Positions 55,974 to 64,000 of a stretch of DNA of 64,000 nucleotides are shown here, one piece after another. The position numbers and the translations under genes were made by a program. This DNA comes from Streptomyces caeruleatus (GTDB lineage: Bacteria > Actinomycetota > Actinomycetes > Streptomycetales > Streptomycetaceae). The notes beneath the pieces are model-generated. The model was not told where the DNA came from. It saw only the letters and a list, made by a program, of their open reading frames with translations, and searched no databases. Where the stretch lies: NCBI RefSeq assembly GCF_001514235.1, contig NZ_KQ948927.1:443813-507812 (forward strand), written 5' to 3'. Positions within the stretch are counted from its first letter, which is position 1, and each line of letters opens with the position of its first letter.

Positions 55974-55979
55974 TAAGGT
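55974..55979 (+). promoter_or_regulatory. -10 box, probable leaderless promoter of the TIR-STAND gene
   Basis: TAAGGT followed by eight bases and the GTG start, inside the 37-base gap between divergent starts. Confidence 0.4.
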
Positions 55980-55987
55980 AAGTCGCC

Positions 55988-57919
55988 GTGTGGGACGTCT
56001 TCCTCAGCTACAGCCGCGGTGATGTGGAGCGGGTCCGTCCGCTGGCGCGGGCGCTGCGCGACGGCGGGCTGGAAGTGTTCACGGACGAGACCGGCGTCGA
56101 GTCCTTCGCCGGTATCAGCGCCACCATCCGGCGCGAACTGGGCCGTTCCAAGGCGCTGCTGGCGTTCTACTCCGCGGGCTACCCCGAGCGCGAGGCCTGC
56201 CAGTGGGAGCTGACCACCGCCTATCTGGCGGGACTTGGGGACGGCGATCCGCGGCGACGGGTCATGGTGGTCAATCCGGAGCCGGACGCGGACCACATCC
56301 ACCCCGTCGAACTGCGCGACGCCCGACACGCCTCGGCGCAGGACATCCCCGCCCTCGTGGTCGACGTCCGCGCGCACGTGTCCCGCCTCGACGGCCCCAT
56401 GACGATCGCCGAATCCGGCGTACGGCGCTGGCTTCTGGGCAGGCCGCAGCCGCGCCCCGACTTCCTGGGCCGCCTGTCCGAACTCTGGCAGGTCCACTCG
56501 GCCCTGCACGCCCACACCGCACCCCTCGTCACGGGCCGCGCCGCCGCGCACGCCGTGCAGATCCGGGGCATGGCGGGCATCGGCAAGACACTGCTGGCCC
56601 AGGAGTACGCCCTGCGCTTCGAGGCGGCCTACCCCGGCGGCGTGTGCTGGTTGGACGGGGAGGCGTACGACGAGTCGGTGGGCGCGCTCGGCGCGAACAG
56701 CCCGGGCGACCTCTTCGCGTACTTCGACGCCATCGGTGAACCGTTCCTGTGGATCGTCGACGCCGCCCCCGCCGACCGGCTCCACCTGCGGGAGACGGCC
56801 GCCATGGCAGCGCCACATCCGCTCGGCCACACCCTCTTCACCCTCCGCAGCCGCGCTTACGACACCCTCGGCATCCCGGTCGACCTGGGGCCGCTCGACG
56901 TTCCCCACGCGCGGGTGCTGGTCGGCGGTGACGAGGCCCTCGCCGACGCGGTCGAGGGCCACCCCCTGGCACTCGGCCTGCTGGGGCGTGCCGTCCGCGC
57001 CGGTCACCACGCCGGCACCCTCTACGAACGGCTGCACGCCCGGGGCAGGTCCCTCCTCGACTCCCTCGCCGACGAGGATGTGACGGGCCCTCTCGTACGG
57101 GATGTGGACACGGCGGACGCCGCCGATGTGCTGCGCTGTGCCGCCGCCCTGCATCCGCTGCCGTTCGCCGCCGACGACGTGGCACAGGTCCTCGCCACCG
57201 CCGACGGCGTCCCGCGGATCGTCGCCCGCAGGCGCGCGGCCAACGGCGTCCGCGAGCTGCTCGCCCGCAGCCTGGTGACCCCGACGGCCGACGAACACTG
57301 GTCCCTGCACCCCGTCACCCAGCATGCCTGGCACCACCACGACCCGGCCCCCGCTCGGACCGAGGCCCTCCGGCATGCCGCCCTGCGCACCCTGTACGAC
57401 CGCCGGGACGCCCGCGACCCGGTTACGCTGGCCTTCCCCGGCACCCGGAGGGAGGCACCGATGGCAGCGCACAGCGAGTCGGAACGAATGGCCGCCTACG
57501 ATCTTCAGGTCGAGCTCGTCACCCGGATCGGAGTGCAGGAACTGGCACCGGGGACCGGGAGTCTGCGAGAGGCGTTGACCTCCCTCAAGTCCCTGATCGA
57601 CTTCACGCGCGCGACGCTGCACACCTACAGCGTGAACCTGGAGCGCGGCTCGGTGAGCGGGGCGCCGACAGTCCAGAACCTCGCCTACGTCCTGATCAAC
57701 GAGACGATCCGCCCGTTCACCAGCACATGGCATCCGCGCCTCGCGGCGTACGAGGCCCGCTGCCCGGTGGATGCGGCACCCCTGGATCACGAGGCGGCAT
57801 GGCCGGACGCCGAGGCGATGCGAGCCGAACTGGCCGCGTTGCGCGGGCCGTTGACGCGGATCGTGGAAGGGCTGGGGGGTATTTCGGGGGCGGACTTCGG
57901 GGTGGCGGCGACCGGATGA
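55988..57919 (+). CDS. TIR-STAND (NB-ARC-like) protein with a novel C-terminal module
   Basis: The 643-residue protein starts with a TIR domain (about 1-140): WDVFLSYSR, FTDETGVESFAGIS, and ACQWEL, where E74 sits at the position of the NADase glutamate. A STAND/NB-ARC NTPase follows (about 180-470) with P-loop GMAGIGKT (194-201), FLWIVDA as Walker B and the GHPLAL motif. In place of the TPR or WD repeats common in such proteins, the last 160 residues are a helical module that is also encoded alone by the divergent gene. The architecture suggests an NAD-depleting, abortive-infection-type immune sensor. GTG start, no strong ribosome site, probably leaderless. Confidence 0.9.
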   Translation: MWDVFLSYSRGDVERVRPLARALRDGGLEVFTDETGVESFAGISATIRRELGRSKALLAFYSAGYPEREACQWELTTAYLAGLGDGDPRRRVMVVNPEPDADHIHPVELRDARHASAQDIPALVVDVRAHVSRLDGPMTIAESGVRRWLLGRPQPRPDFLGRLSELWQVHSALHAHTAPLVTGRAAAHAVQIRGMAGIGKTLLAQEYALRFEAAYPGGVCWLDGEAYDESVGALGANSPGDLFAYFDAIGEPFLWIVDAAPADRLHLRETAAMAAPHPLGHTLFTLRSRAYDTLGIPVDLGPLDVPHARVLVGGDEALADAVEGHPLALGLLGRAVRAGHHAGTLYERLHARGRSLLDSLADEDVTGPLVRDVDTADAADVLRCAAALHPLPFAADDVAQVLATADGVPRIVARRRAANGVRELLARSLVTPTADEHWSLHPVTQHAWHHHDPAPARTEALRHAALRTLYDRRDARDPVTLAFPGTRREAPMAAHSESERMAAYDLQVELVTRIGVQELAPGTGSLREALTSLKSLIDFTRATLHTYSVNLERGSVSGAPTVQNLAYVLINETIRPFTSTWHPRLAAYEARCPVDAAPLDHEAAWPDAEAMRAELAALRGPLTRIVEGLGGISGADFGVAATG

Positions 57920-57924
57920 GGGCC

Positions 57925-57966
57925 GGGTCGTAATTCGCGGGTCGTAATTCGCGGGTCGTAATTCGG
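57925..57966 (+). repeat. Three 14-base tandem repeats (GGGTCGTAATTCGC)
   Basis: Two exact units and a third ending in G lie between the TIR-STAND stop and the nucleotidyltransferase promoter. The central AATT makes this an AT-rich spot in the region. Confidence 0.85.
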
Positions 57967-57989
57967 TGGAGCCACGGCGGGCGACTCCA

Positions 57990-57995
57990 TACGCT
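57990..57995 (+). promoter_or_regulatory. -10 box, leaderless promoter of the nucleotidyltransferase gene
   Basis: TACGCT, six bases (GCGCCC), then ATG. Confidence 0.5.
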
Positions 57996-58001
57996 GCGCC
58001 C

Positions 58002-58820
58002 ATGCCGGCTCATCCCGACCCCGCCTTCCTCACCCCCACCGCCGACCGCCTCGCCTCCCTCCCCACCGTCCAGGCCGTCGCCCTCGGCGGATCACGGGCG
58101 CAGGGGACCCACGGGCCGGACAGTGACTGGGATCTGGCCATCTACTACCGCGGCCCCTTTGATCCGGAGGATCTCCGTGCGGTCGGTTGGGAGGGTGAGG
58201 TGTCGGAGGTCGGGGGTTGGGGCGGGGGCGTGTTCAACGGGGGAGCGTGGCTGACGGTCGAGGGGCGGCAGGTGGACGTTCACTATCGCGATCTCGATGT
58301 CGTGGAGCGGGAGTTGGCGGAGGCGGAGGAAGGGCGGTTCCGGGTGGAGCCGTTGCTGTTCCATCTCGCGGGGATTCCCAGTTACCTGGTGGTGGCGGAG
58401 TTGGCGGTCAACCGGGTGCTGCGGGGCGAGTTGCCGAGGCCGGCCGCCTATCCGGAGCGGCTGCGTCGGACGGCGAGCGAGCGTTGGTACGGAACCGCCC
58501 GTGCCACCCTCGCGTATGCGCGTGCCAACCACGCACCGGCAGGCCGGCTCACCGAGGTCGCGGGTGCCCTCGCCACGGCTGCCGCGCAGACCGGGCACGC
58601 CGTGCTGGCGGCGCGCGGGGAATGGGTGACGAACGAGAAGCGGCTGCTGGAGCGGGCGGGGCTGCGGGGCGTGGACGGGGTCGTCGGAGCGTTGGGCGGT
58701 GCCTGCGGTGAGGCGCTCAGCTCGGCGGTCGGTGAAGCGGAGCGGCTCTTCGAGGGGGCGATGGAGCGGGCCGCGGCGTCCCTGGAGGGGTGTGGCCCCG
58801 CGAGCGTATCCGCTGGATAA
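58002..58820 (+). CDS. Nucleotidyltransferase-domain protein
   Basis: The ATG at 58002 was preferred to an upstream in-frame start because a -10 box ends six bases before it. The 272-residue protein has the pol-beta-type NTase signature ALGGSRAQGTHGPDSDWDLAIYYRG (quoted in part; GGSRAxG and SDxD), and a third acidic residue in QVDVHYRD. A helical C-terminal half (about 130-270) resembles aminoglycoside-nucleotidyltransferase-like accessory domains. It may adenylylate a small molecule or protein. Its closeness to the TIR gene could be chance. Confidence 0.85.
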   Translation: MPAHPDPAFLTPTADRLASLPTVQAVALGGSRAQGTHGPDSDWDLAIYYRGPFDPEDLRAVGWEGEVSEVGGWGGGVFNGGAWLTVEGRQVDVHYRDLDVVERELAEAEEGRFRVEPLLFHLAGIPSYLVVAELAVNRVLRGELPRPAAYPERLRRTASERWYGTARATLAYARANHAPAGRLTEVAGALATAAAQTGHAVLAARGEWVTNEKRLLERAGLRGVDGVVGALGGACGEALSSAVGEAERLFEGAMERAAASLEGCGPASVSAG

Positions 58821-58863
58821 TTTGTCCATGTAAAGGGCGTTTGTCGGTGGGTGATGCGCGGCG

Positions 58864-59835
58864 ATGGGTGCGGGACTGGTCGGGGAGCAGATCGCGGGCT
58901 ACCAGGTGGAGTGCGAGCTCGGCCGTGGGGGCATGGCCGTGGTGTACCGCGCGAGGGATCTGCGTCTGGAACGTACGGTGGCGCTGAAGCTGCTGACCCC
59001 GGACATGGTCCGCAATGACACCTTCCGCCGCCGTTTCGCGCACGAGCAACGGGCGGCCGCGGCGCTCGACCACCCGCACATCGTGCCGATCTTCGAGGCC
59101 GGCGAGACGGAAGGCGTCCTGTACATCGCCATGCGGTACGTCCCGGGCCTGGACCTACGGGCCCTGCTCGACCGGGACGGCCCCTTGCCGGTCGCGACGG
59201 CGGTGCGAATCGCCGCACAGGTGGCGTCCGCCCTGGACGCGGCCCATGAACACGATCTGGTGCACCGGGATGTGAAACCCGGCAATGTGCTGGTGGCCCG
59301 GGGGACGGACAGTGACCACCCCGAGCACGTCTATCTCACGGACTTCGGGCTGACGAAGAAATCGCTGTCCCTGACCGGGCTCACGTCCGTGGGCGAGTTC
59401 GTCGGCACGCTCGACTATGTGGCCCCGGAGCAGATCGCCGGCCGTCCGGTGGACGGCAGGTGCGATCTGTACAGCCTCGCCTGCGTCGTCTACGAGACCC
59501 TCGCCGGCGGCCCGCCCTTCGAGCGGGACGACAGCATGGAACTGCTGTGGGCCCACCAGTACGACCAGCCGCCTGCCCTGAGCGAGAGGCGGCCGGGGAC
59601 GCCGCCGGAGATGGACGAGGTCGTGGCCCGGGCCCTGGCCAAGGTGCCCGAGGATCGTTACGAGACCTGCCTGGACTTCGTGGCGGCCCTGCGCGGCTCG
59701 GCGCGGGGTGCCGAGCGGGAGCCGGAGTCGCAGGAGGCTCCGCATCCGCCGACCCAGGTGGACCGGGCCGCGGGGCCGCTGCCGCATCCGCCGCTGTGGG
59801 CCCGGCCCGTCTTCGATCGCCGGCCCGGTCGCTGA
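58864..59835 (+). CDS. Soluble Ser/Thr protein kinase
   Basis: The 323-residue protein is a complete Hanks-type kinase (about 13-275): ELGRGGMAVVYRARD, ALKLL (K42), VHRDVKPGNVLV (H134, D136), TDFGLTK, and GTLDYVAPEQI. It closely follows the PknB/AfsK-like pattern but ends after a 45-residue Pro/Glu-rich tail with no membrane span or sensor domain. It lies 43 bases after the nucleotidyltransferase gene on the same strand. Targets are unknown. Confidence 0.92.
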   Translation: MGAGLVGEQIAGYQVECELGRGGMAVVYRARDLRLERTVALKLLTPDMVRNDTFRRRFAHEQRAAAALDHPHIVPIFEAGETEGVLYIAMRYVPGLDLRALLDRDGPLPVATAVRIAAQVASALDAAHEHDLVHRDVKPGNVLVARGTDSDHPEHVYLTDFGLTKKSLSLTGLTSVGEFVGTLDYVAPEQIAGRPVDGRCDLYSLACVVYETLAGGPPFERDDSMELLWAHQYDQPPALSERRPGTPPEMDEVVARALAKVPEDRYETCLDFVAALRGSARGAEREPESQEAPHPPTQVDRAAGPLPHPPLWARPVFDRRPGR

Positions 59836-60012
59836 CCGGCTGGCTGCGCCTTTTACCTCACCGTTTCGAGCCCGTCAAGTCCCGAGCCCTCGGAACGTGA
59901 CCAAGTGGGATGAAACGGGCCTACTGGAAGTGCGCCTCACCGGAAACGCCGGATCGAACGAGGCACCGGGGCACCGGGGCACCGCCAAGGGCCACTCACT
60001 CCAGAAGGAACC

Positions 60013-60984
60013 ATGAACTCTTCCACCCGCACTCGCGACAACGTCCGTTCCAATCGCCGTCTGGGCCTGACCATGGCGGCGGTGTCGGCCGCGGTCGTCA
60101 CCGGAGGCGTCATCCTGCCGGCCACCGCCGCGACGGCGGCCCCGATGTCCTCCGGGTCGGTGGCGGCCGTGGCGCCCCAGGCCAAGGACAAGGACCGGGA
60201 CAAGGACAAGGACGAGCGCAAGGACGAGCGCAAGGACAAGCGCAAGGACAAGAAGAACTACTGCTGGAGTGGTGAGCACAAGGAGCGCTTCAAGGAGGAG
60301 GAGCACCAGGACAAGGACCGCAAGGACAAGGAGCGCAAGGACAAGAACCATGACAAGTGGGAGAAGAAGTACCACTGCTGGGCGGGCGGCCAGAAGTTCT
60401 ACTGGTCGGAGAAGTACGAGTGCTACTTCGTGGTGATCAAGCACGTCAAGCGCTACTTCTGGGACAGCCACAAGGACTACTACTACTTCGAGAAGCACGT
60501 CAACGAATGGAAGGTCGAGATCCACAAGCACTTCTGGGAGGACAAGGACCACTGGAAGGACGAGGACGAGGCGAAGGACAAGCACGAGCACGACGAGAAC
60601 GGCGAGCACGGGGAAGAGACCGAGGACGGGACCGGGACGGAGGGAGGGACCGAGACCGGGACGGAGGAAGGGACCGAGGACGGTACCGAGGACGGCACCG
60701 AAGACGGCACCGACGCCGGGGACGGCACGACTGATCAGGGCACCGGGGACGGGACCGGTACCGAGACCGAGGACGGTACCGACGCCGGGGACGGCACGGC
60801 TGACCAGGGCACCGAGGACGGGACCGGGACCGGTACCGAGACCGAGGACGGCACCCAGACCGACGACGGCACGACCGAGCAGGGCACCGAGAACGGGGAA
60901 GGCACCGACACCGAGCCGCAGCCCCAGCCCGACGCGCAGCCCGAGCCCGAAGTCCAGGTCGACGAGCCCGCACCGGCCGCGTAA
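60013..60984 (+). CDS. Secreted Lys-rich/acidic-repeat protein
   Basis: The ATG follows CAGAAGGAACC. The 323-residue product has a signal peptide (RRLGLTMAAVSAAVVTGGVI, cleavage near ATAA-AP, about 43). A strongly charged Lys/Asp/Glu region with Trp, Tyr and Cys follows (about 58-200: NYCWSGEHKERF, KYHCWAGGQKFYW, YECYFVV). Then comes a Gly-Thr-Glu/Asp repeat (about 205-300) and a Pro/Gln tail. There is no LPXTG or other anchor. It is not an enzyme by appearance; the acidic repeat could bind calcium or wall polymers. A clear terminator follows. Confidence 0.75.
   Translation: MNSSTRTRDNVRSNRRLGLTMAAVSAAVVTGGVILPATAATAAPMSSGSVAAVAPQAKDKDRDKDKDERKDERKDKRKDKKNYCWSGEHKERFKEEEHQDKDRKDKERKDKNHDKWEKKYHCWAGGQKFYWSEKYECYFVVIKHVKRYFWDSHKDYYYFEKHVNEWKVEIHKHFWEDKDHWKDEDEAKDKHEHDENGEHGEETEDGTGTEGGTETGTEEGTEDGTEDGTEDGTDAGDGTTDQGTGDGTGTETEDGTDAGDGTADQGTEDGTGTGTETEDGTQTDDGTTEQGTENGEGTDTEPQPQPDAQPEPEVQVDEPAPAA
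60640..60910 (+). repeat. GC-rich repeats encoding Glu/Asp-Gly-Thr units
   Basis: Imperfect repeats of GACGG(G/C)ACCGA(G/C) encode the EDGTE/DGTD array. A larger unit of about 75 bases (GACGCCGGGGACGGCACG...) occurs twice, at about 60712 and 60781. Confidence 0.7.
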
Positions 60985-61022
60985 GTCCGGACGGCGGACG
61001 GCGGACCACGACACACACTCCG

Positions 61023-61056
61023 GACGGGGTGAAGGCACCGAGACCTTCACCCCGTC
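61023..61056 (+). terminator. Terminator hairpin after the secreted-protein gene
   Basis: GACGGGGTGAAGG and CCTTCACCCCGTC form a perfect 13-bp stem with an eight-base loop, 38 bases after the stop. Confidence 0.85.
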
Positions 61057-61083
61057 ACGCTTTCCCGAAAGGAACCACCGCTC

Positions 61084-61359
61084 ATGTCCCCCCAGCTCTG
61101 GCAGCGCGGCCTCGCCCAGATAGCCCACCCTCGCTCGATCACCCCCGGCGCGGCCCGTGCCGTATCCACGCACCCCCACGCGGAGTCCGGACCCCGCCGG
61201 CCCGTCGAGAGGCGGCACCCCGTGGGCCGACTGCCGGGCGCCGGCCCCCGTCATCACCCCCGAGCTCCCCCGCCTCCCCGTGAGCCTCCGAGTCGCCCCG
61301 ACCTGCCCGACCTGCCCGGCGTCCCCGCCCCGGATCTTCGTCCGGTCAGGCCGGGTTGA
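61084..61359 (+). CDS. Small hypothetical protein (uncertain)
   Basis: An ATG preceded by GAAAGGAACC opens a 91-codon frame. The first 30 codons have the high third-position GC typical of genes here (SPQLWQRGLAQIAHPRSITPG). The remainder is Pro/Arg-rich with poor codon bias. The ribosome site suggests a true start whose gene has been cut short. The end overlaps the phosphatase gene by 14 bases. Confidence 0.3.
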   Translation: MSPQLWQRGLAQIAHPRSITPGAARAVSTHPHAESGPRRPVERRHPVGRLPGAGPRHHPRAPPPPREPPSRPDLPDLPGVPAPDLRPVRPG

Positions 61360-63793
61360 GGAACTGTTCGGCCCAGACCGTCTTGCCGGTGGCCTCGTGC
61401 CGAGTCCCCCAGCGCTGGGCGAGCTGACCGACCAGCAACAGGCCCCGTCCTCCCTCGTCGAACACCCTGGCGCGGCGCAGGTGCGGGGCCGTACTGCTGG
61501 AGTCGAAGACCTCGCTGATCAGGGTGCGGCCCTCGTGGATCAGGCGCAGCCGGACGGGCTGGCGGCCGTAGCGCAGGGCGTTGGTGACCAGCTCGCTGAC
61601 GACGAGTTCGGTGACGAACCCGGCCTCCTCCAACTGCCAGGCGGCCAGCTGGTCGGCGGCCAGCCGGCGGGCCCGGGCGACCACCGTGGGTTCGAAGTCC
61701 AGCTCCCAGGTGGCGACCCGGTCGGCGCCGAGGCAGCGGGTGCGGGCGGTGAGCAGGGCGATGTCGTCGTCCGGCGGATGGGTCAGCATGGCGGCGAGGA
61801 GCCGGTCGCAGACCGTGTCCGGCGTCGGGGCGGGGCGCGCGAGGGTGGCGAACATCTTGTCCAGGGCCTCGTCGATGTCGTGGTCACGTGCCTCGAGCAG
61901 ACCGTCGGTGTACAGCGCGATGAGGCTGCCCTCGGCCAGTTCGGTCTCGACGGTCTCGAACGGCAGGCCGCCGAGGCCCAGGGGCGGGCCGGGCGGTACG
62001 TCGAGGAAGCGCACCGCGCCGTCGGGCGCGACCACGGCGGGCGGGGGGTGGCCGGCCCGGGCCAGCGCGAGGCGGCGGGAGATGGGGTCGTAGACCGCGT
62101 ACAGACAGGTGGTGCCGATCCCCGCGGCGCCCTCCGCGGCCTCCTGCGGCCCGGCCTCCTCGGCGGACAGGTGCACCACGAGATCGTCGAGGTGGGTCAG
62201 CAGTTCGTCGGGCGGCAGATCGACGTCGGCCAGGGTGCGCACCGCCGTACGTACCCTGCCCATGGTCGCCGCGGCCCGGACGCCGTGACCGACCACGTCG
62301 CCCACGACCAGGGCCACCCGGGCGCCCGACAGCGGGATCACGTCGAACCAGTCGCCGCCCACCCCGGCCCGGCCGCCGGCCGGCAGATAGCGGGTGGCGA
62401 CGTCCAGGGCGTGCTGATCGGGCAGCGTCTGCGGAAGCAGGCTGCGCTGGAGGGTCATGGTGGTCGTACGTTCCCGGCCGCGCTGCCTCGCCCGGCGGAT
62501 GCCCTCGGCCGCGGCGCTCGCCAGCTGCTCGGCCAGCCACACGTCGTCCGCGTCGAACGGCTCCCGGCGCCGGTGCCGGCCCAGCAGCACCGCACCGAGC
62601 ATGCCGCCGCCCTGGGCGCGCAACGGCACCACCATCACCGAGTGCACCCGCGCCCGGCCGATCCAGGCGGCCTGCGGGTCCTCCTCAGCCCAGCGCGCGA
62701 TGGCCGCCTCGCCCACCCCGTACACGGCCGCCTGCCCCTCGACCAGGCATCGGGTCACCGGTGAGACCGCCGGGTAGCGCACCGACTCTCCCGGTGTGAC
62801 GCGGGCGCCGCCGTCGTCGACGACGGACCGCACCGCGACCCGGCTCAGCACGGCCCGCCCCGCCGACTCGGCCGACAGCACGGGGTCCGCCTCGCCGCTG
62901 CGCCGAAAGGCGTCCAGCACCTCGACCGCGACGTAGTCCGCGACGGCGGGTACGACCACCCCGGCCAGCTCCTGCGCCGTGCGCTCGGCGTCCTCGGTGG
63001 TGCCGATGCGGGGCAGGGCCTGAAGCAGCATCCGCTGCCGGGCCGGATCGCCGCCCGCCGTGTGGTACGCCACCAGGCACACCGCACGGACCTGACCCTC
63101 CGGGTCCTTCAGCGGAGCCAGTGACGCCGGCCAGCCGCCCTCCGCGCCCACACCCCCCGGACCCATCACATCCGCGACATGCTGCACGCCGCCCCCGTCG
63201 AGCACCAGCCGCATCGCTGCCTCGGCCCGGTCGCTCAGCGGATGCGGTGCGAGCTCCGTCAGACGCCAGCCACGCATCTCCTCCGCGCTCAGCGACAGCG
63301 CACCCTCAAGGCCGGCGTTCGCCGCCACCAGCCGCAGCTCCCGGTCGAACACGCCCACGCTGCACGGAAGTTGGCGCAACACCCACTCCCCGAGCATCCC
63401 GTCCCTCGGCAGATCCTCACCCGGCGGCGACGACGACGGCCCCCCGGCCGCGCCCGCCACCACCAGCCACTCGGCCGCCGCGCCACGGGACGTCCTCCGG
63501 TGCGCCAGCAGCCGCCGCGGCAGCTGGCGCCCGTCCCGGTGCCGCAGCACCGCCGAGCCGCTCCAGCCCCGCCGCCCGGCCGCGACCCGCCGTACCCGTT
63601 CCTCGATGTCATCGGCCACCAGCCAGGCCGCAGGGCGCCCCACCACCTCGGCCGGTCCGTAGCCCAGGAGGCGCCCGGCCCCCTCGCTCCACCCCGTCAC
63701 GATGCCCCGCTCGTCCACCGTGGCCGTGCACGGCTCCTGCGGCGCGACGCTCGCCCGTGCCCACTCGCCGGAACGGGAGGAAGGACGCGTCAT
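61346..63793 (-). CDS. PAS-GAF-PP2C (SpoIIE) phosphatase with C-terminal HATPase
   Basis: I chose the ATG at 63793 because GAGGAG lies eight bases upstream; the frame can begin at a GTG 15 bases earlier. The 815-residue protein has two PAS domains (about 20-110 and 135-250), a GAF domain (about 260-420), a PP2C/SpoIIE phosphatase (about 440-640: GGDWFDVIPL, VVGDVVGHGV, YTDGLLEARD) and an RsbW-like HATPase (about 680-810: ELVVSELVTNALRYG, DEGGRGLLLV). The order is the common Streptomyces RsbU-RsbW fusion that controls anti-sigma-factor antagonists in partner switching. It is probably cytoplasmic, with light, redox or small-ligand input through PAS/GAF. Confidence 0.93.
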   Translation of the reverse strand: MTRPSSRSGEWARASVAPQEPCTATVDERGIVTGWSEGAGRLLGYGPAEVVGRPAAWLVADDIEERVRRVAAGRRGWSGSAVLRHRDGRQLPRRLLAHRRTSRGAAAEWLVVAGAAGGPSSSPPGEDLPRDGMLGEWVLRQLPCSVGVFDRELRLVAANAGLEGALSLSAEEMRGWRLTELAPHPLSDRAEAAMRLVLDGGGVQHVADVMGPGGVGAEGGWPASLAPLKDPEGQVRAVCLVAYHTAGGDPARQRMLLQALPRIGTTEDAERTAQELAGVVVPAVADYVAVEVLDAFRRSGEADPVLSAESAGRAVLSRVAVRSVVDDGGARVTPGESVRYPAVSPVTRCLVEGQAAVYGVGEAAIARWAEEDPQAAWIGRARVHSVMVVPLRAQGGGMLGAVLLGRHRRREPFDADDVWLAEQLASAAAEGIRRARQRGRERTTTMTLQRSLLPQTLPDQHALDVATRYLPAGGRAGVGGDWFDVIPLSGARVALVVGDVVGHGVRAAATMGRVRTAVRTLADVDLPPDELLTHLDDLVVHLSAEEAGPQEAAEGAAGIGTTCLYAVYDPISRRLALARAGHPPPAVVAPDGAVRFLDVPPGPPLGLGGLPFETVETELAEGSLIALYTDGLLEARDHDIDEALDKMFATLARPAPTPDTVCDRLLAAMLTHPPDDDIALLTARTRCLGADRVATWELDFEPTVVARARRLAADQLAAWQLEEAGFVTELVVSELVTNALRYGRQPVRLRLIHEGRTLISEVFDSSSTAPHLRRARVFDEGGRGLLLVGQLAQRWGTRHEATGKTVWAEQFLNPA

Positions 63794-64000
63794 CACCGCT
63801 CCTCTCACCGTTCACCGCTCACGTGCGGGCACCGCCCCCTGACCAGCATGATCCCGGCGCACACCAACCACAACCGGAGGCGGTCCCGGCACGCGACCGC
63901 GCCTGTGACACGCCTGTGACAGCGGGCGGACGTGGTGATGACCTCGCCCAAACATTCTCTTTACAAGGGGCAAAACGCAGCATTCAGGCATTCAGGCATT
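63794..64000. other. Intergenic end of window
   Basis: No gene is seen in these 207 bases. There are two short direct repeats (CGCCTGTGACA twice near 63898, and GCATTCAGG repeated at the very end). TTTACAAGGGG near 63960 may be part of a promoter for a gene to the right. Confidence 0.4.

Noticed and set aside
58838..58863. TTGTCGGTG before the second kinase as another damage promoter
   Set aside because: No TAnnnT box follows at eight bases; the sequence there is GCGGCG, and the start codon is too close.

Overview
The window is from a Streptomyces-type actinomycete chromosome. Base composition is very high in G+C with strong third-position GC bias, and GTG starts are common. Several genes are typical of the genus: the RsbW-like ATPase / Scr1-type regulator / DUF397 triad, DUF6343, DUF3068, PAC2, and a cyclic-di-AMP riboswitch in front of a wall hydrolase.

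Layout. (1) 1-25.7 kb is mostly conserved chromosome: a lipoprotein, a thioesterase, an FdhF/YdeP-type oxidoreductase, polA, DUF4184, a riboswitch-controlled lytic transglycosylase, a DUF3068 protein, hrpB with a methyltransferase, rpsA, PAC2, coaE, a TPR protein, DoxX, an S4 protein and a family-5 uracil-DNA glycosylase. It ends with a hydantoin/allantoin-type permease-racemase operon facing a GntR regulator and its palindromic operator. (2) 22-27.4 kb shows decay: a deleted and frameshifted proline iminopeptidase and a broken GNAT gene, with RidA and an unknown gene. (3) 27.4-58 kb is a defence-type island. In order it holds a UvrD-like helicase with a RelE-like N terminus coupled to a 2261-residue DEAD/DUF1998 helicase with a C-terminal nuclease-like fold; wreckage of a Beta-family gene and an SF1 helicase; a DUF262 / DUF3696-ATPase / unknown module; the Scr1-DUF397 regulator triad; an operon of protein kinase, SNF2 helicase, 1704-residue adenine methylase, RecF-like ATPase and TOPRIM-like protein; and a TIR-STAND gene divergent from a gene that encodes the same C-terminal module on its own. 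(4) 58-64 kb holds a nucleotidyltransferase, a second kinase, a secreted low-complexity protein and a PAS-GAF-PP2C-ATPase phosphatase.

How the parts relate. polA and coaE carry near-identical leaderless promoters that match the RecA-independent (PafBC-type) DNA-damage motif, and a third perfect copy of its upstream half lies at the edge of the island. The island modules look like separate anti-phage systems: translational coupling (ATGA overlaps) ties helicase to helicase, DUF262 to ATPase, and ATPase to TOPRIM. The best candidates for undescribed biology are the TIR-STAND pair with its duplicated module and the kinase-SNF2-methylase-ATPase-TOPRIM operon, which mixes parts known from BREX type 2, DISARM class 1, helicase-methylase-ATPase systems and OLD/AbiL/PARIS-like pairs. 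All functional statements rest on reading the sequence and on remembered family features; no database search was run.
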